Source of the DNA: Rikenellaceae bacterium
GTDB taxonomy: Bacteria > Bacteroidota > Bacteroidia > Bacteroidales > Rikenellaceae
Reading direction: 5' to 3'
Length of the DNA stretch: 64,000 nt
Assembly: GCA_015060015.1 (NCBI GenBank)
Contig: SUZG01000004.1
Location: 57,503 to 121,502 of the forward strand
The position numbers and the translations under genes are program-made. The notes beneath the pieces were generated by a model, which ran no database searches, was not told the origin of the DNA, and saw nothing but the letters and a program-made list of their open reading frames with translations. Shown here in pieces: positions 8,360 to 19,016 of this stretch; the first letter of the stretch is position 1, and each line of letters begins with the position of its first letter.

Positions 8360-11300
8360 GAGAACAGATATAAAGAAGGTTATGGTAATCGGCTCTGGTC
8401 CGATTGTCATTGGTCAGGCCGCAGAGTTCGACTATGCAGGTACGCAGGCGTGTCTGGCATTGAAGGAGGAGGGTTATGAGGTAATACTCGTGAACTCTAA
8501 CCCCGCAACAATTATGACCGACACCAATATCGCCGATAAGGTATATATGGAGCCTTTGACGCTGGAATATGTGGCGAAGATTGTTCGCTATGAACGTCCC
8601 GACGCCATTGTCCCCGGTTTGGGTGGTCAGACAGGTCTGAACTTGGCTGTGCAGCTTGCCAAGAAGGGTATTTTGGACGAGTGTCATGTGGAGATTCTGG
8701 GTACTTCGTTCGAGAGTATCGAGAAGGCCGAGGATAGAGAACTCTTCAAGGAGTTGTGTATCAGCATAGGTGAGCCGGTGCTTCCCTCTTTGGTTGTGAA
8801 TACTATGGAGGATGGCGTGAAGGCTGCCGAGAAGATTGGCTACCCCGTAGTGTTGCGTCCCGCCTTTACTCTTGGCGGTACGGGTGGCGGCTTTGCCGAT
8901 AATGAGGAGGAGTTACGCGAGATTATGCGTAATGCCCTTATCCTTTCGCCCGTGCATCAGGTTTTGGTTGAGAAGAGCATCAAGGGCTATAAGGAGATTG
9001 AGTTTGAGGTTATGCGTGACAAGAACGATACCTCTATCGCAATTTGTAGTATGGAGAATATCGACCCTGTGGGTATCCATACAGGCGACTCGATGGTTGT
9101 GGCACCTGCACAGACCTTGACCGATAAGGAGTACCAGTTGTTGCGTGGCAGTGCCTTGAAGATAATTCGTGCCTTGAAGATTGAGGGTGGCTGTAATGTG
9201 CAGTTTGCGTTGGACCCACTCTCGTTCAAGTATTATATCATCGAGGTTAATCCTCGCGTGTCGCGTTCTTCGGCTTTGGCTTCGAAGGCGAGTGGTTTCC
9301 CGATAGCCCGCGTTACGGCGAAGATTGCCGTTGGTCTGACTCTTGATGAGATTACCATCTCAAACCGTCCTGCCTGCTTTGAGCCTGCGTTGGACTATGT
9401 GGTGTTGAAGGTGGCACGCTTCCCATTTGATAAGTTCAGTGACGCATCGAATGAGCTGGGTACGCAGATGAAGGCTACGGGTGAGGTTATGAGTATCGGC
9501 CGCACTATTGAGGAGGGCTTGTTGAAGGCGGTTCGTTCACTCGAAACAGGCGTTTGTCATATCTATCACAAGAAGTTCGATGACTGGAAGGTAGAGGCTC
9601 TGTTGGAGTATATCCGCAAGGGAACAGACGATAGAATCTATGCCATAGCACAGCTTATTCGTTTGGGTGTTGATTTGCTTATCATCTACAACCATACGAA
9701 GATTGATATGCTGTTCCTCGAAAAGTTGAAGAACATCGTCGAGATGGAGAAGGTTGTCGCTGCTGCCAAGGGCGATACCGAGGTGCTCAGAGAGGCCAAG
9801 AAGATGGGCTTCAGCGATAAGTATATCGGCCAACTTTGGGGTATGACCGAAGCAGAGGTATTCTTGAAGCGTAAGGCGGAGAAAATATTCCCCGTATATA
9901 AGATTATCGACTCGTGTGCAGGTGAAATCAATACCTATGTACCCTACTTCTATTCAACCTATGAGGCAGAGAACGAGTCTGTAAGGAGTGATAGAAAGAA
10001 GATTCTGGTGCTTGGCTCAGGCCCTATCCGAATCGGTCAGGGTGTGGAGTTCGACTACTCTACCGTTCACGCTATCTGGACTATTAAGGAGGCCGGCTAC
10101 GAGGCTATCATCATCAATAACAACCCCGAGACGGTATCTACCGACTACACTATCAGTGATAAGCTCTACTTCGAGCCACTGACGGTCGAGGATGTGATGA
10201 ATGTTGTTGAGCTGGAGCAGCCCGACGGTATCGTGGTGTCGCTGGGTGGTCAGACGGCAATCAACCTTGCAGAGCCTTTGGCTGACTTGGGTGTGAAGAT
10301 TATCGGTACGGGCATTGAGGCTATCAACAACGCCGAGGATCGTAAGTGCTTCGAACGTATTATGAACGAGGTGGGTATCCCCCAGCCCAAGGCAAAGGCC
10401 GTAACCGACATCGAGGCAGGTGTAGAGGCCGCAGCAGCTATCGGCTACCCTGTGTTGGTACGTCCGAGCTTCGTGCTTGGTGGTCGTGCAATGCAGATTG
10501 TCGGCAACGAGGAGACTCTGCGTCACTACCTGCGTTCAGCCGTTGAGATTAACGAGAAATCGCCCGTTTTGGTCGATAAGTATATTCAGGGTAAGGAGTT
10601 GGAGGTCGATGCTATCTGTGACGGCAAGGATGTCTTTATCCCCGGCATTATGGAGCATGTCGAGCGTACGGGAATCCACTCTGGCGACTCAATCAGCGTC
10701 TATCCCACTTTCAGCGTGAGCCAGCAGGTTAAGGATACGATTATCGAATATACCAAGCAGCTGGGTCTGGCTATCGGCATTGTCGGCCTGTTTAATATCC
10801 AGTTTATTGTTGATGAGCAGGATAAGGTCTATGTGATTGAGGTAAATCCTCGTTCATCGCGTACCGTGCCGTTCCTGTCAAAATCTACGGGCGTGCCTAT
10901 GGCAAAAATTGCAACGATGGTTATCTTGGGTCACTCGTTGAAGTCGCAGGGCATTACCGAGGTGTATGGCAAGGAGAGCCCTCGCTGGTTTGTTAAGTCG
11001 CCTGCATTCTCGTTTGCCAAGATTCGCGGTGTCGATTCATACCTCTCACCGGAGATGAAATCTACGGGTGAGGCTATCGGTTATGATAAGAGCCTTAATC
11101 GTGCGTTGTATAAGTCGTTGCAGTCGTCGGGTGTGGCGGTGGCCAACTATGGTACTATCTTCGTTACTATCGCCGATGCCGACAAACAGCGTGCATTGCC
11201 ACTTATTAAGCGATTCTATGACTTGGGCTTCAATATCGAGGCGACGAAGGGTACTTGCGAGTTCTTGCGTAGTCATGGTATTCGCACTCGCCATTTGCGT

Positions 11301-11534
11301 AAGCTAAGTGAGGGCAGCACCGAGATTTACGACTCATTGCGTAAGGGTCACGTTACCTATGTAATCAACACTATCGATGTCAATCAGCACAGCACACGTC
11401 GCGACGGATACGATATCCGAAGGGCTGCGGCCGAGAATAATGTTACATTGTTTACGGCATTGGAGACTGTGAGTGTGTTGCTCGATGTTTTGGAGGAGAT
11501 AACTCTCGGAGTATCAACTATTGACGGTAAATAG
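8352..11534 (+). CDS. carB: Carbamoyl-phosphate synthase large subunit
   Basis: Duplicated ATP-grasp halves (KKVMVIGSGPIVIGQAAEFDYAGTQA / KKILVLGSGPIRIGQGVEFDYSTVHA); overlaps carA by 8 bp. Confidence 0.97.
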   Translation: MPKRTDIKKVMVIGSGPIVIGQAAEFDYAGTQACLALKEEGYEVILVNSNPATIMTDTNIADKVYMEPLTLEYVAKIVRYERPDAIVPGLGGQTGLNLAVQLAKKGILDECHVEILGTSFESIEKAEDRELFKELCISIGEPVLPSLVVNTMEDGVKAAEKIGYPVVLRPAFTLGGTGGGFADNEEELREIMRNALILSPVHQVLVEKSIKGYKEIEFEVMRDKNDTSIAICSMENIDPVGIHTGDSMVVAPAQTLTDKEYQLLRGSALKIIRALKIEGGCNVQFALDPLSFKYYIIEVNPRVSRSSALASKASGFPIARVTAKIAVGLTLDEITISNRPACFEPALDYVVLKVARFPFDKFSDASNELGTQMKATGEVMSIGRTIEEGLLKAVRSLETGVCHIYHKKFDDWKVEALLEYIRKGTDDRIYAIAQLIRLGVDLLIIYNHTKIDMLFLEKLKNIVEMEKVVAAAKGDTEVLREAKKMGFSDKYIGQLWGMTEAEVFLKRKAEKIFPVYKIIDSCAGEINTYVPYFYSTYEAENESVRSDRKKILVLGSGPIRIGQGVEFDYSTVHAIWTIKEAGYEAIIINNNPETVSTDYTISDKLYFEPLTVEDVMNVVELEQPDGIVVSLGGQTAINLAEPLADLGVKIIGTGIEAINNAEDRKCFERIMNEVGIPQPKAKAVTDIEAGVEAAAAIGYPVLVRPSFVLGGRAMQIVGNEETLRHYLRSAVEINEKSPVLVDKYIQGKELEVDAICDGKDVFIPGIMEHVERTGIHSGDSISVYPTFSVSQQVKDTIIEYTKQLGLAIGIVGLFNIQFIVDEQDKVYVIEVNPRSSRTVPFLSKSTGVPMAKIATMVILGHSLKSQGITEVYGKESPRWFVKSPAFSFAKIRGVDSYLSPEMKSTGEAIGYDKSLNRALYKSLQSSGVAVANYGTIFVTIADADKQRALPLIKRFYDLGFNIEATKGTCEFLRSHGIRTRHLRKLSEGSTEIYDSLRKGHVTYVINTIDVNQHSTRRDGYDIRRAAAENNVTLFTALETVSVLLDVLEEITLGVSTIDGK

Positions 11535-11545
11535 TCAGAGTAAGG

Positions 11546-12286
11546 ATGTATAAAAAAAGTATATATAAAATCGTCGCAAACGAGCCTCTGACACGCGATG
11601 TGTGGCGAATGGTCCTGGAGGGTGATACGCAGTGGATTTCACACTCGGGTCAGTTTGTCAATATCGAGTTGGAGGGGCTCTATCTGCGTCGCCCTATCTC
11701 TATATGCGATTGGGATGACAGAAGCATAACACTTATCTATAAGGTCGTAGGCCGAGGTACCGAGCAGATGCGAAAGATGCAGGCGGGTGAGTGCCTGGAT
11801 GTGCTTACGGGGCTGGGCAATGGCTTTAATGAAGATGTGGAGTGCGAACGACCTCTGCTGGTAGGCGGAGGCGTGGGCGTTCCCCCACTCTACCATTTGG
11901 CAAAGGAACTCATTGCTCGTGGCCGAAAGGTCAGCGTTGTGTTAGGCTTTAATGCAGCATCAGAGGTCTTTTATGCCGAGGAGTTTCGTGCGTTGGGAGC
12001 CGAGGTCTTTGTTTCAACCGTCGATGGCTCGGTGGGTGTGAAAGGCTTTGTGACAGATGCAATTCGCGAAGCTGCGATAGATTTCGACTACTTCTATTCG
12101 TGTGGCCCGTTGCCTATGTTGAAGGCTCTGTGCGGAGCTACCGATGTCGATGGCGAGCTCTCTTTTGAGGAGAGAATGGGCTGCGGTTTTGGTGCTTGTA
12201 TGGGTTGCTCGTGCAAGACCCTGACGGGTAACAAGCGTATCTGCAAGGAGGGCCCTGTAATGAAACGTGGGGAGATAATTTGGTAG
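11546..12286 (+). CDS. pyrK: Dihydroorotate dehydrogenase electron-transfer subunit
   Basis: FAD/NAD reductase fold plus [2Fe-2S] motif CGFGACMGCSCK...RICKEGPV. Confidence 0.93.
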   Translation: MYKKSIYKIVANEPLTRDVWRMVLEGDTQWISHSGQFVNIELEGLYLRRPISICDWDDRSITLIYKVVGRGTEQMRKMQAGECLDVLTGLGNGFNEDVECERPLLVGGGVGVPPLYHLAKELIARGRKVSVVLGFNAASEVFYAEEFRALGAEVFVSTVDGSVGVKGFVTDAIREAAIDFDYFYSCGPLPMLKALCGATDVDGELSFEERMGCGFGACMGCSCKTLTGNKRICKEGPVMKRGEIIW

Positions 12287-12289
12287 GCT

Positions 12290-13210
12290 ATGGAGAAGAA
12301 ACTGGATTTATCGGTTGAGTTGTGCGGAGTAAGGCTGGATAATCCCGTAGTGCCTGCAAGTGGCACATTCGGATTTGGACGCGAGCATAACGAGTTTTAC
12401 GATATCAATGTGCTTGGCTCTATCTCGGTGAAGGGAACAACGCGTGAGGCACGCTTTGGTAACCCTACGCCACGCATTGCCGAGTGCCGTGCGGGTATGA
12501 TTAACTCTGTGGGATTGCAAAATCCGGGCATCGACGCAGTGATTGAGAGGGAGTTACCCGAGTTGAGAAAGATATTTCATAAGCCTATAATTGCCAATAT
12601 CAGCGGTTTCTCTATCGACGAGTATGCCGAGTGCTGTGCGAAGATGGATAAGCAGGAGCAGGTTGAGATTTTGGAGGTCAATGTGTCGTGTCCCAATGTG
12701 CATAATGGCGGTATGAGTTTCGGCACACAGCCCGAAATGGCAGCCGAGGTTACGCGTGCTGTGAAGGCTGTAACCAAGAAGCCTGTGTTTATTAAGTTGA
12801 GCCCCAATGTTACCGACATTGTCGCTATCGCCAAGGCGTGCGAGGAGGCGGGAGCTGACGGTATCTGCTTGATAAATACGCTGCTGGGTATGCGAATTGA
12901 CACCCTGCGTCGCAAGCCTGTTATAGCCAATAAGATGGGCGGATTTTCGGGCCCTGCGGTATTCCCCGTAGCTGTGAGGATGGTATATCAGGTGTCGAAG
13001 GCTTGTCGTATTCCCGTTATGGGCTGTGGTGGCGTGGAGAGTGCTTCGGATGTTATTGAGATGATGATGGCCGGAGCTACTGCCGTTCAGGTGGGTGCTG
13101 CCAATCTGAAAAACCCCTATGCCTGCAAGGAGATTATCGAGGCATTGCCCGCAGAGATGCAGCGTCTTGGTATTGAATCGTTGCGTGATATAATCGGTGT
13201 AATTGATTAA
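12290..13210 (+). CDS. pyrD: Dihydroorotate dehydrogenase, class 1B catalytic subunit
   Basis: PVVPASGTFGFG, NVSCPNV, IPVMGCGGVESASD. Confidence 0.95.
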   Translation: MEKKLDLSVELCGVRLDNPVVPASGTFGFGREHNEFYDINVLGSISVKGTTREARFGNPTPRIAECRAGMINSVGLQNPGIDAVIERELPELRKIFHKPIIANISGFSIDEYAECCAKMDKQEQVEILEVNVSCPNVHNGGMSFGTQPEMAAEVTRAVKAVTKKPVFIKLSPNVTDIVAIAKACEEAGADGICLINTLLGMRIDTLRRKPVIANKMGGFSGPAVFPVAVRMVYQVSKACRIPVMGCGGVESASDVIEMMMAGATAVQVGAANLKNPYACKEIIEALPAEMQRLGIESLRDIIGVID

Positions 13211-13251
13211 GTGATAGCGTGAAACGATACATTATCGTTACTCAAAATGAT

Positions 13252-13281
13252 AGAGCCTGTCTAAACACATAGACAGGCTCT
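13252..13281. terminator. Bidirectional terminator between pyrD and convergent LytTR gene
   Basis: agagcctgtct / agacaggctct 11-bp inverted repeat. Confidence 0.75.
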
Positions 13282-13302
13282 CTTGTTATAGGTCGGTAGG
13301 TG

Positions 13303-14262
13303 TTATGCCTCTTGCTTTGGCTCGTTCTCCTCGGTCGGCGTAGCGGTCGATGTGGTGGCGTTGCTATCAGCCGAGTGGTGACTGAGCAGAGTCGAGTTGT
13401 ATTTGTCGATTTTCTCAACCAGATTCTTGAAGTAGCTCTTCGATACGGGAATGGGCTTGATATCGGTGTTGTTAAGTATGATATAGCGTCCCTGGCTACT
13501 CTTCTTTATGTGGTTGATTTTGGTCACATTGATCATATATGAACGATGGCATCTGACGATAGATGTGTCGGCGAGGTTCTCCTCGATGGTCTTTGTGCGG
13601 CAACGCAACATATAGGAGAGAAGCCTATCCTGATTCTCGTAATATATCTTGATGTAGTTATCCTGCGACTCCATATAATAGAGTGAGTCGGAGTGTATCG
13701 TCAGCTTCAAAGCTCCGTTGTAGTCGTAGAAATTAACCAACGAAGGGTATGTTATGGAGCTCTCGGTTGTCAGCGACAATTTATACTGCAACATCTCCAG
13801 CTCCTCGGTCTTGGCCTTGTAGGCTGCGTAGAGAACGAGGATGGTGTAAGGTATTGCCATTATGAGAGTTAAGCACCCTACTGCCTTGCCCAGAATCTGC
13901 CATACGGGCTCATCTACGGGCGGTACGAATACATAGGTAAAGTAGGTGTAGAATATCGCAATGACGATGATTTCGGCAAGCACCCACAGTATGTATTTCG
14001 GAAGGGTAAACCTGATTTTGGTCTGTGCGGAGTATAACCCTAATTTGCTTATCGCCAGAATTGCCAGTGCCACGATGTAGAAGGCAACCGTCATCCCGAA
14101 GTGCTGGGTGTCGGAGAGGCTGAACCACGCCGTCATAGAAAAAGGCGTGTATATAAGCATAAATAGTATTGAGAATGTAAATATGAAGAATACCGAAAAG
14201 GTAAAGTATCGTTTATCAACAAGAAACTTGGGAATCTCCCAATTTTTATCTATATTTGTCAT
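13303..14262 (-). CDS. LytTR-family DNA-binding regulator with N-terminal transmembrane segments
   Basis: Hydrophobic N-terminal half; LYYMESQDNYIKIYY...LRCRTKTIEENLADTSIVRCHRSYMINVTKI. Confidence 0.85.
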   Translation of the reverse strand: MTNIDKNWEIPKFLVDKRYFTFSVFFIFTFSILFMLIYTPFSMTAWFSLSDTQHFGMTVAFYIVALAILAISKLGLYSAQTKIRFTLPKYILWVLAEIIVIAIFYTYFTYVFVPPVDEPVWQILGKAVGCLTLIMAIPYTILVLYAAYKAKTEELEMLQYKLSLTTESSITYPSLVNFYDYNGALKLTIHSDSLYYMESQDNYIKIYYENQDRLLSYMLRCRTKTIEENLADTSIVRCHRSYMINVTKINHIKKSSQGRYIILNNTDIKPIPVSKSYFKNLVEKIDKYNSTLLSHHSADSNATTSTATPTEENEPKQEA

Positions 14263-14460
14263 ATCGTTTTCGCTTAATACACGCTGCAAAGATGGCTATT
14301 TTAGTTGGAAAAAAATAATTTTTGCCGTCTAAAATGCTTGTTTCGTCACAAAAACCGACTTTCGGCCACACCTGACGGGGTTTTGGTTGGGATTTGAATA
14401 TTTTTGTGACCGCCTCCGAAAAGGGGTGCAAAAAGGTATTTAACGAAAAGGATTTTTTAC

Positions 14461-15414
14461 ATGAGAATTATTGGAACAGGAAGTGCCAGACCCGCGAAGG
14501 TGGTGACGAATACTATGCTTGAAGGGATGCTCGACACGAGTGATGAGTGGATAAGAGAGCGTACAGGCATTGTTGAAAGACGCGTCATCTCGTCGGAGAA
14601 GTTGGAGGACTTGGCCATCGAGGCGTCGAAGCAGGCAATAGAAGATGCGGGCATCAGCCCAACAGATATAGACTACATAATATGCTCAAATGTGGTGAAT
14701 GAGTATGTGACACCGGCGTTGAGCTCTATCGTGCAGGGTGCTGTTGGTGCGAAATGTGCTTGTGTGGATATCAATGCGGCGTGTTCGGGCTTTATCTATG
14801 CGTTGGATATGGCCGATGACCGCATCAAGAGTGGCAAGGCAAAGACTATCCTGGTGCTGGCGGCCGAGGAGCCTACGCGAATGGTCGATTGGAATGACCG
14901 TTCGCTGTGTGTGCTGTTTGGTGATGGTGCCGGAGCTGTTGTGGTTACCGAGGGGAATGAACTCTTCACTTCGCGACTCACGACAAAGAGTATGCTGGAC
15001 TGTTTGTACTATCATCGCCGTCTGGAGCCTACCCCATACATTACGAAGGAGGAGATAGGCGGGCCGTTGTTTATGAATGGTCGCGAGGTGTTCAAAACAG
15101 CCGTATTGTCGTCGTCAAGGGACATCTCGTATATCCTCAAAGAGGCGGGGCTGACACCGAGTGATGTTAAGTATTATGTGCTGCATCAGGCCAATATGCG
15201 TATTGTGGATGCTATTGCCAACTACCTGAAGCTCGATATGTCGCACTTCCCGCATAATGTGGAGTATAGCGGAAATACCTCGTCGGCGAGTGTGCCTTTG
15301 TTGCTGGATACACTCTCTCGCGAGGGCAAGTTGCAGCGTGGCGACAAGATTTTGATGAGTGCATTTGGTGCGGGATTTACTACGGGAGCCTGCATTATTG
15401 AATGGGTAAAATAG
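14461..15414 (+). CDS. fabH: 3-oxoacyl-ACP synthase III
   Basis: DTSDEWIRERTGI, NAACSGF, VLHQAN, SGNTSSAS. Confidence 0.93.
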   Translation: MRIIGTGSARPAKVVTNTMLEGMLDTSDEWIRERTGIVERRVISSEKLEDLAIEASKQAIEDAGISPTDIDYIICSNVVNEYVTPALSSIVQGAVGAKCACVDINAACSGFIYALDMADDRIKSGKAKTILVLAAEEPTRMVDWNDRSLCVLFGDGAGAVVVTEGNELFTSRLTTKSMLDCLYYHRRLEPTPYITKEEIGGPLFMNGREVFKTAVLSSSRDISYILKEAGLTPSDVKYYVLHQANMRIVDAIANYLKLDMSHFPHNVEYSGNTSSASVPLLLDTLSREGKLQRGDKILMSAFGAGFTTGACIIEWVK

Positions 15415-15443
15415 AGAACTAATAAATAATAAAGTAGGACAGA

Positions 15444-16694
15444 ATGAACAAACGTGTTGTTATTACCGGCTTGGGCGTGGTTTCGCCCGTAGGTAACAAT
15501 ATCGCAGATTTTTGGAAAAACCTCACAGAGGGACACTGTGGCATAGACTATATCAAGGGCTATGAGGATTATGATTTGCCGGTAAGCGTAGCAGGTCAGA
15601 TTAAGGAGTTTAACCCCGAGGAGCAGGGGCTGGAACGTAACGATATTCGCCGTAACGACCCCTACTGCCAGTATGCTCTGGCGGCGGCTATTCAGGCTAT
15701 GCGTGATAGCGGCTTGAAGTCGGGCGAGAATGTCAAGACCGAACGTCTGGGCGTCTATGTAGGCTCGGGTATTGGCGGTATGCAGACCTTTGTTGCGGAG
15801 ACCGAGAAGCTCCTGAATGAGGGTGTAAATCGTATCTCGCCACTGTTTGTGCCGATGATGATTGCTAATATCGCAGCGGGAAATATAGCCATAAAATTCA
15901 ACGCACAGGGCGTTTGTCTGCCCGTCGTTACGGCTTGTGCTACGGGTACGCACGCTGCGGGTGAGGCCTATCGTGCTATCAAGCACGGCTACGCTGATGC
16001 TATCATCGTGGGTGGTGCCGAGGCTTCGGTGCATCCGCTCTCTATCGGTGGCTTTGCCAATGCCAAGGCTTTGACGCGTTCAACCGACCCAAAGAAGGCT
16101 TCTATACCGTTCAATGTCAATCGTAACGGCTTTGTCATTGCTGATGGTGCCGGTGTGTTGGTTTTTGAGGAGTTGGAGAATGCCTTGAAGCGTGGAGCTA
16201 AAATCTATGCCGAGGTTGTGGGCTATGGTAACAGCTGTGATGCACATCACGTTACGGCTCCAAGTCCCGATGGCGTGCCTGCGTCGCGTGCTATCAAGCA
16301 GTCGCTGGATGAGGCTCAATTCGATGCGGAGAAGGATACTCTTTACATAAATGCTCACGGAACAAGTACTCCGCTGAATGATAAGTCGGAGACTGCGGCC
16401 ATCAAGCTCGCTATGGGCGAGGAGGCTGCCCGCAAGGCTATAATCAGCTCGACGAAGTCTATGACGGGTCATATGCTGGGTGCTACGGGTGCTGTGGAGT
16501 TGATTGCTGCGGCTCTTACGGTTGAGAATGGCGTTGTGCCTCCCACTATCGGCTTGGATGAGCCAGACCCCGAGTGCGACCTTGACTATACGCCCAATGT
16601 GGCACGCAAGGCCGATGTGACGGTTGCTATATCTAACTCGCTGGGCTTTGGCGGTCATAATGCGTGTGTGGCACTGCGTAAATGGAGTGAATAA
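15444..16694 (+). CDS. fabF: 3-oxoacyl-ACP synthase II
   Basis: VVITGLGVVSPVGNN, VTACATGTHAAGEA, NAHGTSTPLND, SNSLGFGGHNA. Confidence 0.95.
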   Translation: MNKRVVITGLGVVSPVGNNIADFWKNLTEGHCGIDYIKGYEDYDLPVSVAGQIKEFNPEEQGLERNDIRRNDPYCQYALAAAIQAMRDSGLKSGENVKTERLGVYVGSGIGGMQTFVAETEKLLNEGVNRISPLFVPMMIANIAAGNIAIKFNAQGVCLPVVTACATGTHAAGEAYRAIKHGYADAIIVGGAEASVHPLSIGGFANAKALTRSTDPKKASIPFNVNRNGFVIADGAGVLVFEELENALKRGAKIYAEVVGYGNSCDAHHVTAPSPDGVPASRAIKQSLDEAQFDAEKDTLYINAHGTSTPLNDKSETAAIKLAMGEEAARKAIISSTKSMTGHMLGATGAVELIAAALTVENGVVPPTIGLDEPDPECDLDYTPNVARKADVTVAISNSLGFGGHNACVALRKWSE

Positions 16695-16709
16695 TTTAAG
16701 TGTTAGGAT

Positions 16710-17456
16710 ATGAAACTTTTGGAGGGCAAGGTGGCACTTGTGACGGGTGCTGCCAGAGGTATCGGTAAGGCTGTGGCACTGCGTTTTGCCGAGCAGGGAG
16801 CCGATGTGGCTATTACCGATTTGGTGATTAACGAGGCTGCGGAGCAGACCGTAAAGGAGTTGGAGGCTTTTGGCGGTAAGGTGAAGGCCTACGCCTCAAA
16901 TGCAGCATCGTTTGATGAGGCTCACGAGGTGGTGAAGCAGGTGGTTGAAGATTTTGGCCGCATAGATATATTGGTAAATAACGCAGGTATCACGAAGGAT
17001 GGCCTTATGATGCGAATGTCGGAGGCACAGTGGGACGCTGTGATAAATGTCAATTTGAAGTCGGCGTTTAACTTCATTCACGCCGTAACACCCATTATGG
17101 CACGCCAGCGAGGCGGCTCTATTATAAATATGTCGTCGGTTGTGGGTGTGTCGGGTAATGCCGGACAGTGTAACTACTCGGCCTCGAAGGCAGGTATGAT
17201 AGGCCTTGCAAAGTCTATCGCCAAGGAGATGGGCCCGCGTGGCATCCGTGCCAACTGCATCGCACCGGGATTTATCATTACCGAGATGACAAACCAGCTT
17301 CCGCAGGAGGTGCGTGATGCGTGGAATCAGATGATACCGTTGCGTCGTGGCGGTACGCCCGAGGATGTGGCAAATGTCGCCCTCTTCCTCGCCAGCGACC
17401 TCTCGGGATATGTCAGCGGTCAGGTTATCCACTGCTGCGGTGCTATGAACTGCTAA
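16710..17456 (+). CDS. fabG: 3-oxoacyl-ACP reductase
   Basis: SDR motifs TGAARGIGKA, NNAGIT, SSVVG...YSASKAG. Confidence 0.93.
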   Translation: MKLLEGKVALVTGAARGIGKAVALRFAEQGADVAITDLVINEAAEQTVKELEAFGGKVKAYASNAASFDEAHEVVKQVVEDFGRIDILVNNAGITKDGLMMRMSEAQWDAVINVNLKSAFNFIHAVTPIMARQRGGSIINMSSVVGVSGNAGQCNYSASKAGMIGLAKSIAKEMGPRGIRANCIAPGFIITEMTNQLPQEVRDAWNQMIPLRRGGTPEDVANVALFLASDLSGYVSGQVIHCCGAMNC

Positions 17457-17462
17457 ACATGA

Positions 17463-17494
17463 GCCATCTTCCGAAAAGGAGGGTGGCTTTTTTT
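17463..17494 (+). terminator. Intrinsic terminator after fabG
   Basis: agccatcttcc-gaaaa-ggagggtggct followed by T run. Confidence 0.7.
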
Positions 17495-17591
17495 GATATT
17501 AAAAAGCCTCAATTTGTTATTGTTTTTGTCGAAAAAAACGTTAATTTAGCACTCTGAAAACATATATATAACCCAAAATCTATAACATACT

Positions 17592-18296
17592 ATGAGTCAG
17601 CGAGATGTAATCATTGCGTGCGATTTCAGCAGCATCGACACTACCCTATCCTTCCTTGATAAGTTCACCGACTGCAAGCCGTTTGTGAAAATCGGTATGG
17701 AGTTATATTATGCGGCAGGCCCCGCCATTGTGTGGGAGTTGAAGTCAAGAGGCCACAAGGTCTTCCTCGACTTGAAGCTGCACGACATACCCAACACGGT
17801 AAAGAAGGCTATGAAGGTGTTGTCGGCTCTCAACGTCGATATGTGTAACCTCCACGCCGCAGGTACTATCGAGATGATGAAGGCCGCCGTAGAGGGTCTT
17901 ACGCGTCCCGATGGCTCACGTCCTGTGTTGTTGGCCGTTACGCAACTCACCTCGACAAGCGAGGAGCGTATGCAGCGTGATTTGCTTATCAACGCTTCGA
18001 TTAATGATACTATCGTTCACTATGCCAAGAATGCCAAGGAGGCGGGCTTGGATGGCGTTGTATGCTCTCCGTTGGAGGCCGGAATGGTCAAGGAGGCGTG
18101 CGGCAAGGAGTTCGTTACGGTGACTCCCGGTGTCCGCTTTGCCGATGGCGTTGTGGGTGACCAGGTACGCGTCACCACACCTGCCCGTGCTCGTGAGATA
18201 GGTACCGACTACATCGTGGTAGGTCGCCCCATCACCGAGGCTGATGACCCCGTAGCGGCGTATAAGCGTTGCGTGGCCGAGTTTGTGGGTGAGTAA
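17592..18296 (+). CDS. pyrF: Orotidine 5'-phosphate decarboxylase
   Basis: [44 protein letters not shown]. Confidence 0.93.
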   Translation: MSQRDVIIACDFSSIDTTLSFLDKFTDCKPFVKIGMELYYAAGPAIVWELKSRGHKVFLDLKLHDIPNTVKKAMKVLSALNVDMCNLHAAGTIEMMKAAVEGLTRPDGSRPVLLAVTQLTSTSEERMQRDLLINASINDTIVHYAKNAKEAGLDGVVCSPLEAGMVKEACGKEFVTVTPGVRFADGVVGDQVRVTTPARAREIGTDYIVVGRPITEADDPVAAYKRCVAEFVGE

Positions 18297-18314
18297 GGAT
18301 AAGATTAGGAACAG

Positions 18315-18360
18315 TAATTAAAAACCAAATAAGTCTATAATTAAAAACCAAATAAGTCTA
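18315..18360. repeat. Perfect tandem duplication of a 23-bp unit
   Basis: TAATTAAAAACCAAATAAGTCTA twice back-to-back (18315-18337, 18338-18360), ending at the pyrE start codon. Confidence 0.95.
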
Positions 18361-18992
18361 TGAAGAAGAGTATTGCCAAAGACCTCCTTTCTATTGGAGC
18401 AGTGTTTTTGCGTCCCGAGCAGCCCTTTACATGGGCAAGTGGCATCAAGAGTCCTATCTATTGTGACAATCGCCTGACCCTCACAGCACCACGCGTGCGT
18501 GATAATGTCGAGAAGGGTCTGTCGGAGCTGGTGAAGGCTCACTTCCCCGAGTGCGAGGTGTTGATGGGTACCTCTACGGCGGGTATCGCCCACGCAGCTA
18601 TCGTGGCTACGATTTTGGACAAGCCTATGGGCTATGTGCGTAGCGGTGCGAAGGACCACGGACGTACAAATCAGATTGAGGGTAAGTTGGAGAAGGGCCA
18701 GAAGGTTGTCGTTGTCGAGGATTTGATTTCGACAGGCGGCAGCTGCATCGAGGTTGTCAATGTGCTGCGTGAGGCAGGTGCCGAGGTGCTGGGCGTGGTG
18801 AGCATCTTCACCTACGGTATGAAGAAGGGGCTGGACCGTATGGCCGAGGCCGAGGTTATCAACCACTCACTCTGCGACCTCGACGCATTGGTGGAGGTTG
18901 CTGCCGAGGAGGGATATATCAAGGCGGAGGATTGTGCCCGCATCATCGCCTTCCGCAACAACCCTTCGGACGAGAGCTGGATAAACAAATAG
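18360..18992 (+). CDS. pyrE: Orotate phosphoribosyltransferase
   Basis: PRPP-binding [22 protein letters not shown]. Confidence 0.93.
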   Translation: MKKSIAKDLLSIGAVFLRPEQPFTWASGIKSPIYCDNRLTLTAPRVRDNVEKGLSELVKAHFPECEVLMGTSTAGIAHAAIVATILDKPMGYVRSGAKDHGRTNQIEGKLEKGQKVVVVEDLISTGGSCIEVVNVLREAGAEVLGVVSIFTYGMKKGLDRMAEAEVINHSLCDLDALVEVAAEEGYIKAEDCARIIAFRNNPSDESWINK

Positions 18993-19016
18993 TTATAAAC
19001 AGAAAAATATACGACT

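Noticed and set aside
7292-8410. 372-aa minus-strand ORF antisense to carA
   Set aside because: Shadow ORF caused by codon bias of carA; low-complexity His/Arg/Asn-rich translation with no family resemblance.
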